DNA of 64,000 nucleotides. Origin: Flavobacterium piscis. GTDB taxonomy: Bacteria; Bacteroidota; Bacteroidia; Flavobacteriales; Flavobacteriaceae. A program made the position numbers and the translations under genes. Location of the stretch: the NCBI RefSeq assembly GCF_001686925.1, contig NZ_LVEN01000038.1, positions 1 to 64,000 of the forward strand, read 5' to 3'. Shown here in pieces: positions 36,482 to 46,072 of the stretch. The notes below the pieces were generated by a model that saw only the letters and a list, made by a program, of their open reading frames with translations, did no database searches and had not been told where the DNA came from. Position 1 is the first letter of the stretch, and the number at the start of each line of letters is the position of its first letter.

Positions 36482-36886
36482 ATGAAAGCAGTTAAAGAAG
36501 GCCAAATTGTAAAATTTCATACCCCATTAGCACATGAAAAACCAAACCAATTATATGTGGTTTTAGAAGTTATTACAGACCAAGAAAGGTCTAGAGCGGA
36601 AATTCAAGCATTGAATACTGGTCTACCTTTTCCTCCGATAAATAAAGTTAAATTAACGGATTTAGAGGTTGTTGAAGTCGAAACTGATGATCTAATGGGG
36701 CAAAAAGTAACTATAAATAAATCTGACTTTTCACAAGTAGAAGGAATAGTCATTAAAGTTAGTGAACAAAAAATGGAAGTTAATATGTCTAACAGTATAA
36801 ATGGAATAGAAACCAATGTTTGGTTAACTATTTTAGATAGGAATGGAGATGAACATGCAGGAACATTATTAGTAATTCCAGAGTAA
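36482..36886 (+). CDS. Small protein at the head of the R-M locus, unknown function
   Basis: 134 aa, not recognised. Begins MKAVKEGQIVKFHTPLAHEK; strongly beta (QLYVVLEVITDQERSRAEIQ; IVIKVSEQKMEVNM). The first half reads like a small SH3- or KOW-type beta-barrel ('GQIVKFH...NQLYVVLEV'). No signal peptide. It lies 35 bases upstream of the next small gene and follows the putative promoter, so it is probably the first gene of the operon. Confidence 0.6.
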   Translation: MKAVKEGQIVKFHTPLAHEKPNQLYVVLEVITDQERSRAEIQALNTGLPFPPINKVKLTDLEVVEVETDDLMGQKVTINKSDFSQVEGIVIKVSEQKMEVNMSNSINGIETNVWLTILDRNGDEHAGTLLVIPE

Positions 36887-36921
36887 AATAAATAAAATTT
36901 TAATCAAATAATTCAATCATA

Positions 36922-37164
36922 ATGAATCTAAGTGTAACTGAAGAAGAAAAATTTAGACATCCATTTTATAAGCTAATGAATTTAAGTGGAGATAAACTTC
37001 AATCTGAATTGCAATTTTGGTCTCGTGAAAATCTAATTGAATGGTTAAGTTGGAATGACAGAAATGGAGTTTACAGAGATGAAGATTCATTGCGGGAATT
37101 TAACAATATTCTTAGCAAAGAAGAAGCCGTCGAAATCATTACGAGACAAATATCCGAATCATAA
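36922..37164 (+). CDS. Small acidic helical protein, unknown function
   Basis: 80 aa, not recognised. Helical and acidic, with a Trp-rich middle (LQFWSRENLIEWLSWNDRNG) and an acidic C-terminus (SKEEAVEIITRQISES). Its composition is compatible with a protein-binding partner or small antitoxin-like component. It ends six bases before the XRE regulator gene, consistent with co-translation. Confidence 0.6.
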   Translation: MNLSVTEEEKFRHPFYKLMNLSGDKLQSELQFWSRENLIEWLSWNDRNGVYRDEDSLREFNNILSKEEAVEIITRQISES

Positions 37165-37170
37165 GAACTC

Positions 37171-37425
37171 ATGAAAGTTGAAAAACAAAGTGCTGATTGT
37201 ACAATAGAAAACCATCTTCATAATTGCCGTATAAAAATGGGAGAAAGTATTCGTAAAATAAGAGAGAAAAAAGGATACAATCAAGAGCAGCTAGCGGAAA
37301 TAATGAAGGTGAGCAGAACCACAATTTCAAAGATTGAAAGTGGTAAATTCAATTGTAGCTTAGATTACTTATCTAAATTCTCATGGTATTTAGGATTTGA
37401 ATTTAATCTACTCGACAATAGTTAA
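37171..37425 (+). CDS. XRE-family HTH regulator (possible R-M controller)
   Basis: 84 aa. The helix-turn-helix covers residues 24-80: IRKIREKKGYNQEQLAEIMK, then VSRTTISKIESGKFNCSL, the classical Cro/C1 pattern. The position directly before the cytosine methyltransferase, 27 bases away, is that of a C-protein controlling R-M expression, but the protein could also be an ordinary island regulator. An internal start at Met23 is possible. The N-terminal extension has two cysteines. Confidence 0.85.
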   Translation: MKVEKQSADCTIENHLHNCRIKMGESIRKIREKKGYNQEQLAEIMKVSRTTISKIESGKFNCSLDYLSKFSWYLGFEFNLLDNS

Positions 37426-37452
37426 GGTAATCTATATAATTTAATAAAAATA

Positions 37453-38844
37453 ATGTCAAAAAAGAATCCAAAAAAATTTAAATTCATAGATTTATTTGCG
37501 GGTCTTGGGGGATTTCATCTTGCTTTAGAAGAATTAGGACACGATTGTGTTTTTGCAAGTGAACTTCAGCCAGAATTACAAAAACTATATGCTGAAAATT
37601 TTCCTGAAACTCCAATTTATGGAGATATTACGAAGATACCTGTTAGTAAAATTCCAAAGCACGATATCTTGTGTGGCGGTTTTCCTTGCCAACCTTTTTC
37701 ACAGGCTGGAAAAAGATTAGGTTTTACTGAAGATAGAGGTAACTTATTTACAAATATTATGGAAATTCTAGAATATCATAAACCAAAGTATGTTTTTCTA
37801 GAAAATGTGCAAAATTTAAAAAATCATGATAAGGGAAATACATGGAACATTATTTATCAAACACTTTCTACTTTATATGATGTAAAAGAAACTATTTTAT
37901 CACCACATCAGTTTGGTACGCCTCAACATAGGTTTCGATTTTACATTGTAGGTAAATTAAAAACTGAAAAATCAATAGAACCTCTTAAAGATTTTGAGTT
38001 TCCTTTACCAAAACGCTATGAATGTGATATAAAAAATATAGTAGATGAATCTGCTAAAGATTTTATGCATTTAAGAAATGATACAAGAAATCATTTATTA
38101 ATCTGGCAAGAGTTCCTAGACGAACTATATAAGCATGGCGGAAAATTACCTACTTTTCCAATTTGGGCAATGGAATTTGGAGCAAATTATGATTATGAGG
38201 AAATAGCACCAGCTTTTCAATCGTTAGAACAGCTAAAAAATAAAAAAGGTAAATTTGGCGCTTCCGTAAAAGGACCTACCAAGGATGATTGTTTGACTTT
38301 TTTACCAAATTATGCAGTAACTAGTAAGAGTAAAAAATTTCCAACTTGGAAAATTCAATTTATAAAGCGTAATAGAGAATTCTACGAGCAAAATAAAACA
38401 TGGTTAGATTCTTGGCTACCTAAAATTAAGACATTTGAGAATAGTCATCAAAAATTTGAGTGGAACTGTGGAACTGAAGACAATCCCACAATTTTTAATA
38501 AAATTATTCAATTCAGACCCTCAGGCATCAGAGTCAAAAAACCAACTTATTCTCCTGCACTAGTTTTAACTACAACACAAATTCCAATTTTTCCTTGGGT
38601 AACTCTTCCAACCGAATCATTAGATGAGGGGGAAGGTTTAAAAGGTAGATATATGACAAAGGATGAGGCAGCCTCTTTGCAGGGTATGCAAAGATTGAAA
38701 AAATATCCAGATACTATCCCAGCTGCTTTCAAAGCATTTGGAAATGCCGTAAATGTTGATCTTGTTAAAACAATCGCAGAAAAATTAATTAGCCATGAGC
38801 CAAATAGAAAAAGTGTCAATCGCATTACAACTGAATGTATATAA
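37453..38844 (+). CDS. DNA (cytosine-5-)-methyltransferase
   Basis: 463-aa C5-MTase protecting host DNA. Motif I FIDLFAGLGGFHLALEELG (about 11-29), catalytic Cys79 in GGFPCQPFSQAGKR (motif IV), ENV motif in YVFLENVQNL (Glu117, motif VI), motif VIII QHRFRFYIVG (158-167), and motifs IX-X in the C-terminal region (LQGMQRLKKYP; KAFGNAVNVDLVKTIAEKL). The target-recognition region between VIII and IX is long and variable; the recognition sequence cannot be predicted by eye. Its 3' end overlaps the ATPase gene by 50 bases. Confidence 0.95.
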   Translation: MSKKNPKKFKFIDLFAGLGGFHLALEELGHDCVFASELQPELQKLYAENFPETPIYGDITKIPVSKIPKHDILCGGFPCQPFSQAGKRLGFTEDRGNLFTNIMEILEYHKPKYVFLENVQNLKNHDKGNTWNIIYQTLSTLYDVKETILSPHQFGTPQHRFRFYIVGKLKTEKSIEPLKDFEFPLPKRYECDIKNIVDESAKDFMHLRNDTRNHLLIWQEFLDELYKHGGKLPTFPIWAMEFGANYDYEEIAPAFQSLEQLKNKKGKFGASVKGPTKDDCLTFLPNYAVTSKSKKFPTWKIQFIKRNREFYEQNKTWLDSWLPKIKTFENSHQKFEWNCGTEDNPTIFNKIIQFRPSGIRVKKPTYSPALVLTTTQIPIFPWVTLPTESLDEGEGLKGRYMTKDEAASLQGMQRLKKYPDTIPAAFKAFGNAVNVDLVKTIAEKLISHEPNRKSVNRITTECI

Positions 38845-40324
38845 GACATTTCGTGCCTTAAATAATACTGTTGCTCTTGCATTAAGTGAATATGTAGATA
38901 ATTCTGTTCAATCATATTTTGATAATAAAGACAATATATTAAAGATTAATGATCAATATGTTTTTAGAATAAGTATTGATGTTGATCAAAATGCTAGTAA
39001 AATTATAATTAAAGATAACGCCGCAGGTATTAATTTTAATAATTACCTCAGAGCCTTTGAACCTGCAAATATTCCTTTGGACAATACTAAACTAAATGAG
39101 TTTGGTATGGGTATGAAAACTGCATCTATTTGGCTAGCAGATAAGTGGACGGTTCGTACCAAAGCTATAAGTGAGTCTGTCGAGCGATTTACAGAATTTG
39201 ATTTACAAAGGATAACGTCTGAAAACAAAGAAGAATTAATTGTAGTGGAATCTCCAGTGAATGAAAGCCTCCATTATACAGAGATTGTTCTTTCTGGCTT
39301 GTCACATAACGCGCCTTCGCCATATCAAATGGATAAGGTAAGAAGACATTTAGCTAGTATTTATAGAGTTTTTTTAGGAAAGGAAGAAATTGAAATTATT
39401 GTGAATGGAGAATATCTTCAAGCTCCAAAGTTTGAGGTTTTAAATGTCCCATTTTTTAATGATGAAAGTGGTAAAGAAGTTTTATGGAAAAAACAGATCG
39501 ATTTTCAACTTGGAAAATACAAAGCTAAGGGATTCATAGCTATATTAAAATCTATTCAAAACAATGCAAATGGTCTAGTTTTATTAAGAAGAGGTAGAGT
39601 GATTGTTGGAAGTGATGAGGATCGCTTTTTTCCTCCCTCAATTTTTGGCTCTCCAGGTAATTTTCGATATAAACGACTTTTTGGAGAACTTGAATTAGAA
39701 GGATTTGATGTTACATTTAATAAAAATGGTTTCACAGATAAAGAAAATTTAAATGCTTTTATTGATGCATTACGAGATGAACTTAAGGATCCTTCATTCA
39801 ATTTACTCAGTCAAGCGGATAATTATAGAGTTAAAACGAAAGAGGAAAATTCTAAAATAGCAACAAGAATTGTTAATACTCAAAAAAAAGAAGTTGTAAA
39901 AGAGCCATTAACAGATAAAATTAAGAAGGTTGAAGTCCTTACATCGGATTTAGAAAATGCAGAGAAAGAAGAACAGATAATTTCAGAAGCATTATCGTTA
40001 GGGTCAGTAGTTGATTCTTTTGATTATGAAGGAGTTACCTGTAAATTTGAAGTGGATTTAATAAATGAAGATGAATCAGATGCTTTATATTCCGTGAAAC
40101 AGAAATCTTTATCAAGTGACAATATTGAAGTTCTTGTTTGTAAAATCAATTTGGCTCATCCTTTTTTTAATCGTTTTGAACAGTTTAAAAAGGCTAATGA
40201 TTATCAACCTATTATTGCAATATTTAAATCTTTTGCTTTAGCGGAATTTCTCGCAACAAAAAAAAGCATGAAATATCCTTCTGAACTGAGAACTATTTTT
40301 AATAATTATATAGTACAAGAGTAA
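38795..40324 (+). CDS. GHKL ATPase of MORC/MutL type (R-M component)
   Basis: 509 aa. The Bergerat ATP-binding fold is clear: N-box SEYVDNS (E32, D35, N36), G1 box IIIKDNAAGIN (D74, G78), G2 box NEFGMGMKTAS (101-111). Because the N-box must sit near residue 30, the start at 38795 is right even though it overlaps the MTase gene by 50 bases. Such MutL/MORC-like ATPases have been described (Iyer and colleagues) in restriction loci with a Z1 helicase, a nuclease and a DNA methylase. It is predicted to act as an ATP-gated clamp or regulator of cleavage. Confidence 0.88.
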   Translation: MSQIEKVSIALQLNVYKTFRALNNTVALALSEYVDNSVQSYFDNKDNILKINDQYVFRISIDVDQNASKIIIKDNAAGINFNNYLRAFEPANIPLDNTKLNEFGMGMKTASIWLADKWTVRTKAISESVERFTEFDLQRITSENKEELIVVESPVNESLHYTEIVLSGLSHNAPSPYQMDKVRRHLASIYRVFLGKEEIEIIVNGEYLQAPKFEVLNVPFFNDESGKEVLWKKQIDFQLGKYKAKGFIAILKSIQNNANGLVLLRRGRVIVGSDEDRFFPPSIFGSPGNFRYKRLFGELELEGFDVTFNKNGFTDKENLNAFIDALRDELKDPSFNLLSQADNYRVKTKEENSKIATRIVNTQKKEVVKEPLTDKIKKVEVLTSDLENAEKEEQIISEALSLGSVVDSFDYEGVTCKFEVDLINEDESDALYSVKQKSLSSDNIEVLVCKINLAHPFFNRFEQFKKANDYQPIIAIFKSFALAEFLATKKSMKYPSELRTIFNNYIVQE

Positions 40325-40334
40325 AATTTATTTT

Positions 40335-42575
40335 ATGGAAATAAAAATACTTTCTTCTGAAAATTTAAATAATCATTTTAAACCAGAAATGGGGCCTAAA
40401 ATGGATGATCTAGTTACTCGTTTTCAAGAATTTTTGGATCAAGATGAAATCGAAAATCTAATTAGTGAAACCAATCAAATTTTGTCTAACTGCACTAACC
40501 CTAGGCTATTGCAAGATCAGGATACTACACATCTTTCTGTCGGATATGTACAAAGTGGAAAAACGATGTCTTTTACTTCTTTAACCGCATTAGCAGCAGA
40601 CAATGGTTATCGTATTATTATTTTTCTAGCGGGTACAAAGACAAATTTACTTTCGCAGACAACTAAGCGTTTAACAAAGGATTTAATTAAAGATAGCTCT
40701 TTAAATAATGTTTATAAAATATATGAAAACCCAACCTTAAGTAAAATTGATGAAATAGGAGGTAAAATGAGATTGACTACTAAACCTACAATTTTAATTA
40801 CTTTACTTAAACACTTTAAACATGTTAATGAATTAGCAGATATATTTAAATCAAGGATAATTCAACAAGAACTAGGTAAACAAGGAGTTTTGATTATTGA
40901 TGATGAGGCCGACCAGGCTTCATTGAATGGCTTTGCCTTTGCGAATAGTAAAAAGGCTAGTACTTCACCTGAGTGGGATGAAGAAACTGATAATAAGGAA
41001 TCTAGTACCTATTCTAGTATACTGAATTTAAGAGCATCAATTCCAAATCATTCTTATGTTCAATATACAGCAACGCCACAAGGTCCATTATTGATTAGTA
41101 TTATGGATTTACTTTCGCCGAAAAGCCATACAGTATTAACTCCTGGTAAAAAATATACAGGAGGAAAAACCTTTTTTCAAGATTATCCACATTTAGTTAT
41201 ATCAATTCCGGACAATGAAGTTTATCATTATAAAGATAATAACTTAGGTCATGCACCAGATTCTCTTAAAGAGGCCATACAATTTTATATACTAAGTGTC
41301 GCACTCATCACTTCGTATTGGAAAAAAGTTAAGTTTTTGTCGATGATGATACACGCTGATAGGCAGAAGGAGGTTAGTAGAAAATTTCATGGTTGGACGA
41401 AGGAATTAATAGGTAGGTGGACTACCATACTTAATCTTGAAAATGATGACATCGCTCGAATTGATTTAGATAGGGAGTTTGAAGAATTGTATAACAAAGA
41501 AACTGCACAATTCTATTCCAGTGGAGATGAAGTTCCTCATTTTTCCGAAATAAAACCATTTATTTCTGATGCAATTAATGATTCTCAATTATATTTAATA
41601 ATAAGTGAAATTGATGCTACAAAAGAAGTTGATTGGGATAGCGCTTCATCTCATATACTAGTTGGAGCCGATATGCTTAATCGTGGCTTTACTGTAGAAA
41701 ACCTTGCTGTAACGTATATGCCAAGATATACTAAGGGTAAATCGAATGCTGACACAATTCAACAAAGATGTCGTTTTTTTGGTTATAAACAGAAGTATTT
41801 AAACGCTTGTAGGGTTTATTTACCTACAGATTCTATTGTTGAATATGTTGAATACGTTAAACATGAAGAAGAGATGCGATCTTGGTTGAAAAATACGGAT
41901 AGTTTAGTAAACGTTCAACAACAACTGATTTTAGCTGAGAAATTAAGTCCTACAAGAAAGAACATTCTTCCATTTAGTATTGTACAATCAAAAATGAAAG
42001 GATGGCATGCAATGAATGCTTTACAATTTATTGAATCAAATAAAGGAGTAATTGAAAACTTTTTAGCTAATAATAATTTTACATTATGGGAGCCACAGTA
42101 TTTAACAGCAGACAGAAATCATAAAATTTCGACAGTTTCTGTCGATAAAGCAATTGATTTTTTAACTCAGTTTAAATTTGGTAATTATTCAGATACAGCG
42201 CGTAAGATGGCTACAATCAGGTATTTGCAGTATTTGTCAGAAAAAGTTGTATGTCCAATTTCAAATGTTAAATTTGTTCAGATGGCATTTGAAAGTGAAT
42301 TTAGAGAGCGTTCATTCAACTCTTCCAGTTTAAAAATTGATCAGTTGTTTACTGGGCGATCAACTACAGGAAATCAAGTATATCCGGGAGATAGCAAAAT
42401 TAAAGATGAAGATTCAATTTATATCCAAATTCACAAAATTAAATTGAAATGTAAAGAAATTAATAAATATGTTGGAAAAATAATATACACTATTGCTATT
42501 TATTATCCACAGAATTTTGCAACAGGATATAGTACAATTGAGCCGGATATTTTAACGTTTGAAGATGATGAATAG
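40335..42575 (+). CDS. Z1-domain helicase-like ATPase (R-M component)
   Basis: 746 aa superfamily-II-like protein with a Z1 domain. Walker A in SVGYVQSGKTMSF (70-77), Walker B/DEAD-type IDDEADQASLNG (near 188-192), a conserved QYTATPQGPLL motif, the later ILVGADMLNRGFTVENLAVTY (near 440) and the arginine-rich motif VI QQRCRFFGYKQKYLN (near 476). DNA translocation or unwinding during restriction is the expected role. Starts 10 bases after the ATPase gene; the next gene begins one base after its stop. Confidence 0.88.
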   Translation: MEIKILSSENLNNHFKPEMGPKMDDLVTRFQEFLDQDEIENLISETNQILSNCTNPRLLQDQDTTHLSVGYVQSGKTMSFTSLTALAADNGYRIIIFLAGTKTNLLSQTTKRLTKDLIKDSSLNNVYKIYENPTLSKIDEIGGKMRLTTKPTILITLLKHFKHVNELADIFKSRIIQQELGKQGVLIIDDEADQASLNGFAFANSKKASTSPEWDEETDNKESSTYSSILNLRASIPNHSYVQYTATPQGPLLISIMDLLSPKSHTVLTPGKKYTGGKTFFQDYPHLVISIPDNEVYHYKDNNLGHAPDSLKEAIQFYILSVALITSYWKKVKFLSMMIHADRQKEVSRKFHGWTKELIGRWTTILNLENDDIARIDLDREFEELYNKETAQFYSSGDEVPHFSEIKPFISDAINDSQLYLIISEIDATKEVDWDSASSHILVGADMLNRGFTVENLAVTYMPRYTKGKSNADTIQQRCRFFGYKQKYLNACRVYLPTDSIVEYVEYVKHEEEMRSWLKNTDSLVNVQQQLILAEKLSPTRKNILPFSIVQSKMKGWHAMNALQFIESNKGVIENFLANNNFTLWEPQYLTADRNHKISTVSVDKAIDFLTQFKFGNYSDTARKMATIRYLQYLSEKVVCPISNVKFVQMAFESEFRERSFNSSSLKIDQLFTGRSTTGNQVYPGDSKIKDEDSIYIQIHKIKLKCKEINKYVGKIIYTIAIYYPQNFATGYSTIEPDILTFEDDE

Positions 42576-42576
42576 T

Positions 42577-43563
42577 ATGGAAAACTCCGGATATAAGGTT
42601 TTTTTAGAACTTCAGCATAGAAACAATGGAGATCAAGAATATGTTTCAGTTGAATCTGTACCATTTTCGGGCAATCATAAAATTGGTGCATCAACTGATG
42701 GCTACCCATTGTTTTTTATAAAATGTGATAATCTAACCAATTCAATAGATATTAATTTAGAATTAATTTCTGTATTGTTTTCTCAAGAATGCAGTATAAG
42801 AGAGAATGAAAATAATTCGAGTGAAATTTTCACTATAGTACTTTTAAAGACTTTAAATAAAGATTTACAACAATATTTTACGGATGTTTTTTCAATCATA
42901 TTACAGCAGATTGATTCAATACCTACTGAAAGAGATCTTTACAGAGAAGTGAGGAAAGTTATTGAACTATTTAGCTCTATTACTAAGCCTGCTGTTAAAT
43001 CACTTCAGGGTTTGTGGGGGGAATTATTAGTAATTGAAAAATCTTTAGATCCGGAATATTTAATTAATTCTTGGCATATTTCACCATTTGATAAATTTGA
43101 TTTTAATGATGGTAAAGATAAACTTGAAATAAAATCAACAACTAAATCAAAAAGAATACACAGGTTTTCTATAGAACAATTAAATAATAATCCAAGTTCA
43201 AATTTATTGATAGGTTCTGTCTTTGTTATTGAAACTGGTATGGGAATCAGTATTTTGAATATTAGAGATATGATTGTTGCAAAAATAACTAATATTAATG
43301 TGCAACTTCGTATGAACGAAATTATATACAAGACTGTGGGAAATGAATATGAAAAGTTAGGAGATGTATTTTTTGATTACCAACAAGCATCAGATACATT
43401 GTCTTTTTATAAAGTTGCAGATATTCCTAACATTCATTCAAACGCAATTCCTATTCAGATTTCTAATATAACATTTGATTGTGATCTTTCGAACATTCCA
43501 AGTGTTATTGAACAAAGTTTGGAAATACATGATAGTTTATTATTTAAAAGTTTAGGGTTATGA
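42577..43563 (+). CDS. PD-(D/E)XK motif nuclease (R-M component)
   Basis: 328 aa. The candidate nuclease core is GLWGELLVIEKSLD (Glu near 147) followed by FDFNDGKDKLEIKSTTKSKR, in which D-x(n)-LEIK supplies the Asp and the ExK pair (near 181). This fits the 'PD-(D/E)XK motif protein' partner of Z1/MORC-type R-M systems. N-terminal 120 residues are of unknown fold. Alternative in-frame starts at 42559 or 42568 would overlap the Z1 gene. The stop codon overlaps the following ATG (ATGA). Confidence 0.85.
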   Translation: MENSGYKVFLELQHRNNGDQEYVSVESVPFSGNHKIGASTDGYPLFFIKCDNLTNSIDINLELISVLFSQECSIRENENNSSEIFTIVLLKTLNKDLQQYFTDVFSIILQQIDSIPTERDLYREVRKVIELFSSITKPAVKSLQGLWGELLVIEKSLDPEYLINSWHISPFDKFDFNDGKDKLEIKSTTKSKRIHRFSIEQLNNNPSSNLLIGSVFVIETGMGISILNIRDMIVAKITNINVQLRMNEIIYKTVGNEYEKLGDVFFDYQQASDTLSFYKVADIPNIHSNAIPIQISNITFDCDLSNIPSVIEQSLEIHDSLLFKSLGL

Positions 43564-44306
43564 ATGAATTTAAGAATATAGATAAAATAAAGCCCGAGAC
43601 ATTGTTAGCATTAACTAGAGAAATTTTAGAACAGTCTGACGATTTTTGTTATATTGAGGGCGTACAACCTTTTTTAATGTCATTTGAAGATCAAAAATAT
43701 CACGTTTATGTTAAGAATATATCTAGTGCATATTTTTCAGATAGAGATACAACAACAAGAGCTCAATTACCAGTTAAATCTGAATTTGATTCGATAAAAT
43801 TATCTCCGAATCCATTTATTTTTTTGGGATATGATGGTGTAAATGATGTTTTTGTTTGCTGGAATTTCCATGTAGCAAAAGAGAGATTAAATGTAGGGAA
43901 AAGTGTTTCATTTTATTCCCGAACATTTTTTCAGTCAGAAGTAAAAGATGGTGAACTAGTAAGAAGAAGACTTAAAAATGGTGATTTGCCAGTTTTATTT
44001 AAAAGATCTAATATTATTGATTTTTTTAAAAATATAAATACTTTTTTTACGCCAAATTTGGTTCAGGAAAAAGATAATAATGAAAATATCAATATTTATG
44101 AAGTAAGTGAAATTGAACAAGATATATTTAAAGATGGTAAATTGTTAAAAATAAATAATGTACAACTTCTAAATGAAATAAATCCATATCTGAAGTCTAG
44201 TAGATTACTTTCGGCTGCTCAGATTGTTGGGAAATATTACAATAATAAATATCCGTCAATGGAATTGACCGATTGGATAAATCTTGTTAGAAGTATTGAA
44301 AACTAA
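43560..44306 (+). CDS. Last R-M gene; candidate DNA-recognition or effector subunit
   Basis: 248 aa, not confidently recognised. Translation is coupled to the nuclease gene by an ATGA overlap, so it is part of the system. The segment ARAQLPVKSEFDSIKL...PFIFLGYDGVNDVFVCWNFH, then NVGKSVSFYSRTFF, resembles compact beta-barrel DNA-recognition modules found in some restriction enzymes; this comparison is inference. The C-terminal 70 residues are helical (LRSIEN end). No nuclease motif is seen. Confidence 0.6.
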   Translation: MNEFKNIDKIKPETLLALTREILEQSDDFCYIEGVQPFLMSFEDQKYHVYVKNISSAYFSDRDTTTRAQLPVKSEFDSIKLSPNPFIFLGYDGVNDVFVCWNFHVAKERLNVGKSVSFYSRTFFQSEVKDGELVRRRLKNGDLPVLFKRSNIIDFFKNINTFFTPNLVQEKDNNENINIYEVSEIEQDIFKDGKLLKINNVQLLNEINPYLKSSRLLSAAQIVGKYYNNKYPSMELTDWINLVRSIEN

Positions 44307-44355
44307 TATTTAGAAAAAACTAAAAATAACCTCAACTTTCTATAGGAATTTGATG

Positions 44356-44985
44356 TTAATTTATGTTTTCTATTATTTGATTATAATCTATTATAGCAAC
44401 CAATTCTTCAAATTCTTTATGAATTTCACCAACTGTAACTAAATGTTCTTTTTTATTCTCAATTATAAATTTTTCCAGCTTTTTAAAACCTGATGGATTT
44501 TTACTCAATACATTTCTCCACGTTGCTTTTCCACTTACAAATTTTAGGAAGGACTTTTTATCTTCCACTATGAAATATTTATTGCGTTGATCGTTTGCAG
44601 TTAGAAGATTAATATAGTTGCTGAAATAGCCTCTTCGTCTTATCCCATTTGCACTGTTATCATTCCATTTACCAAATTTAAATTCAGCAATTCGCAAATT
44701 GGTTTCCATATCAAAACGTTCTTTATGATTTCCAGCACCAAGTGATAAATATTGTACTTCCTCATCTTCATTTAGCCAAACTTCTTTTGCTATCATTATA
44801 CCTGATGCATGGACGATTTCATCAATTTGTGATGAAGCATCTTTTATTATTTTTGCTGCCAAAAAAATACTTTCGAAATTTGAAAACGAAATGGTTTTCT
44901 CTAATCTCTCTAAATCCTTTAAAGTTTCTTTGACACTTTCATTTTTAAAACTTTTAACGATATTGATAGCTTCATTAAGGTCCAT
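44356..44985 (-). CDS. Unknown protein with nuclease-like ExK motif, convergent with the R-M operon
   Basis: 209 aa, not recognised. Residues 89-105 contain ERFDMETNLRIAEFKFGKW: an Asp and an E-x-K pair (E101, K103) at the end of a strand, followed by RRRGYFSNYINLLTAN and KYFIVED, a layout compatible with a PD-(D/E)XK fold. The first 60 residues are helical. It is transcribed toward the R-M operon with a 49-base gap, so it might be a separate defence gene. Function is inferred from motif spacing only. Confidence 0.6.
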   Translation of the reverse strand: MDLNEAINIVKSFKNESVKETLKDLERLEKTISFSNFESIFLAAKIIKDASSQIDEIVHASGIMIAKEVWLNEDEEVQYLSLGAGNHKERFDMETNLRIAEFKFGKWNDNSANGIRRRGYFSNYINLLTANDQRNKYFIVEDKKSFLKFVSGKATWRNVLSKNPSGFKKLEKFIIENKKEHLVTVGEIHKEFEELVAIIDYNQIIENIN

Positions 44986-45121
44986 ATTTTATTCATTTTG
45001 TTTGTCGATCTAAATTGACTTATTCTCAGAACAATAGGTGCATTTAGTTCTAAGATTGAACAGATTGAATTTTAAATTATATGTTAAAGTAACTTACAAG
45101 ATAAATATTGAATGCATTCAT

Positions 45122-45361
45122 TTAATTCTCTATACTATTATTCTTTTTCTCAAGTTTTTTTTCTTCCTCTGTAAATTCTTTTTCTCTTTTTTTAGAATTT
45201 ATTTGATTCTGATATATTTCTCTATTAATTCTGGCTAGCTCTTCTTCTAATTCTATAGTTTTCTTATAATTATTAATATAAAAGGCAGCTAATAATACAA
45301 GACCAATTAAAATAGAAATGTTTAATATATATTTGGAATTGATTTTTTTAATTTTTTCCAT
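45122..45361 (-). CDS. Small membrane-anchored coiled-coil protein
   Basis: 79 aa from the Met at 45361 (an upstream Met gives four more residues). One N-terminal membrane helix (YILNISILIGLVLLAAFYIN) is followed by a highly charged coiled coil (ELEEELARINREIYQNQINS, KKREKEFTEEEKKLEKKNN). No family recognised. Lies between the R-M and Rhs regions. Confidence 0.5.
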   Translation of the reverse strand: MEKIKKINSKYILNISILIGLVLLAAFYINNYKKTIELEEELARINREIYQNQINSKKREKEFTEEEKKLEKKNNSIEN

Positions 45362-45499
45362 TTGTGGGTGCATTAATCAATACATTATAAAAATATCTCA
45401 GCAAACTTTGTTCATTACTTATTTTAACTACTTCTAGTTTATGAAAAGACATAGATCGTTCAGTACTTTATCATTTCCGTTACAGAAGATTTTTTTGTG

Positions 45500-46012
45500 T
45501 TAAATGTTTTGAACGAAAGTATCTCTGCGTTTTAATAACCAAAACTGTTCATATTCCTTAGCACTTTGAATCAAAAATGTATCCAAATGACGCTGTACTG
45601 TTTTACGTGCTAAAGTTTCAAATAATAATCCCCAAAAGCGTGAACTCAGCTTAAGTAGACATTCAAATTGAATATTTGTCTTACCTGTTTCCAAGTCAGA
45701 AAAAGAAAAATGACACTCAACAAACTTTAATCCGATGAAACGAACAGCGGTAAGATCATTGATTTGAGTAGAAAATGAAATGTCTTGCAGAAAAGTTAGT
45801 AATTGATATCTTGCGGTATTGTTGTCATCAAAATAAATAATATAATTACCTGTTCCTGGTTTGGAAAAATTATTTTTAAAGGTTGGAGATAAAAATTTAG
45901 GTACATACCATAGTTTTTCGAAAACCTTCAACAGATTGTATGCGAAAAAATGTGGAAAGATTTCAGCACGAGGAACTTCAATTCTTACAAATGAATGTAA
46001 ATCTTTAATCAT
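45500..46012 (-). CDS. SRPBCC/START-like protein, unknown ligand
   Basis: 170 aa from MIKDLHSF (46012); a longer version to 46051 adds residues that look non-native. It alternates strands and helices, with a strong amphipathic C-terminal helix (LLFETLARKTVQRHLDTFLI), and its layout suggests the helix-grip fold of SRPBCC proteins. This is a fold-level guess only. No signal peptide. It sits at the downstream end of the minus-strand Rhs locus, but the 60-base spacing leaves co-transcription uncertain. Confidence 0.45.
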   Translation of the reverse strand: MIKDLHSFVRIEVPRAEIFPHFFAYNLLKVFEKLWYVPKFLSPTFKNNFSKPGTGNYIIYFDDNNTARYQLLTFLQDISFSTQINDLTAVRFIGLKFVECHFSFSDLETGKTNIQFECLLKLSSRFWGLLFETLARKTVQRHLDTFLIQSAKEYEQFWLLKRRDTFVQNI

Positions 46013-46072
46013 TAAATAAATCTTTTTACAAAACAAACTATATGAATACAATACCTAGCACTACTAAAATGT

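Noticed and set aside
37171..37425. Xre antitoxin for the RES toxin
   Set aside because: It is 14 kb from the RES gene and sits directly before the methyltransferase, so an R-M controller role is more likely.
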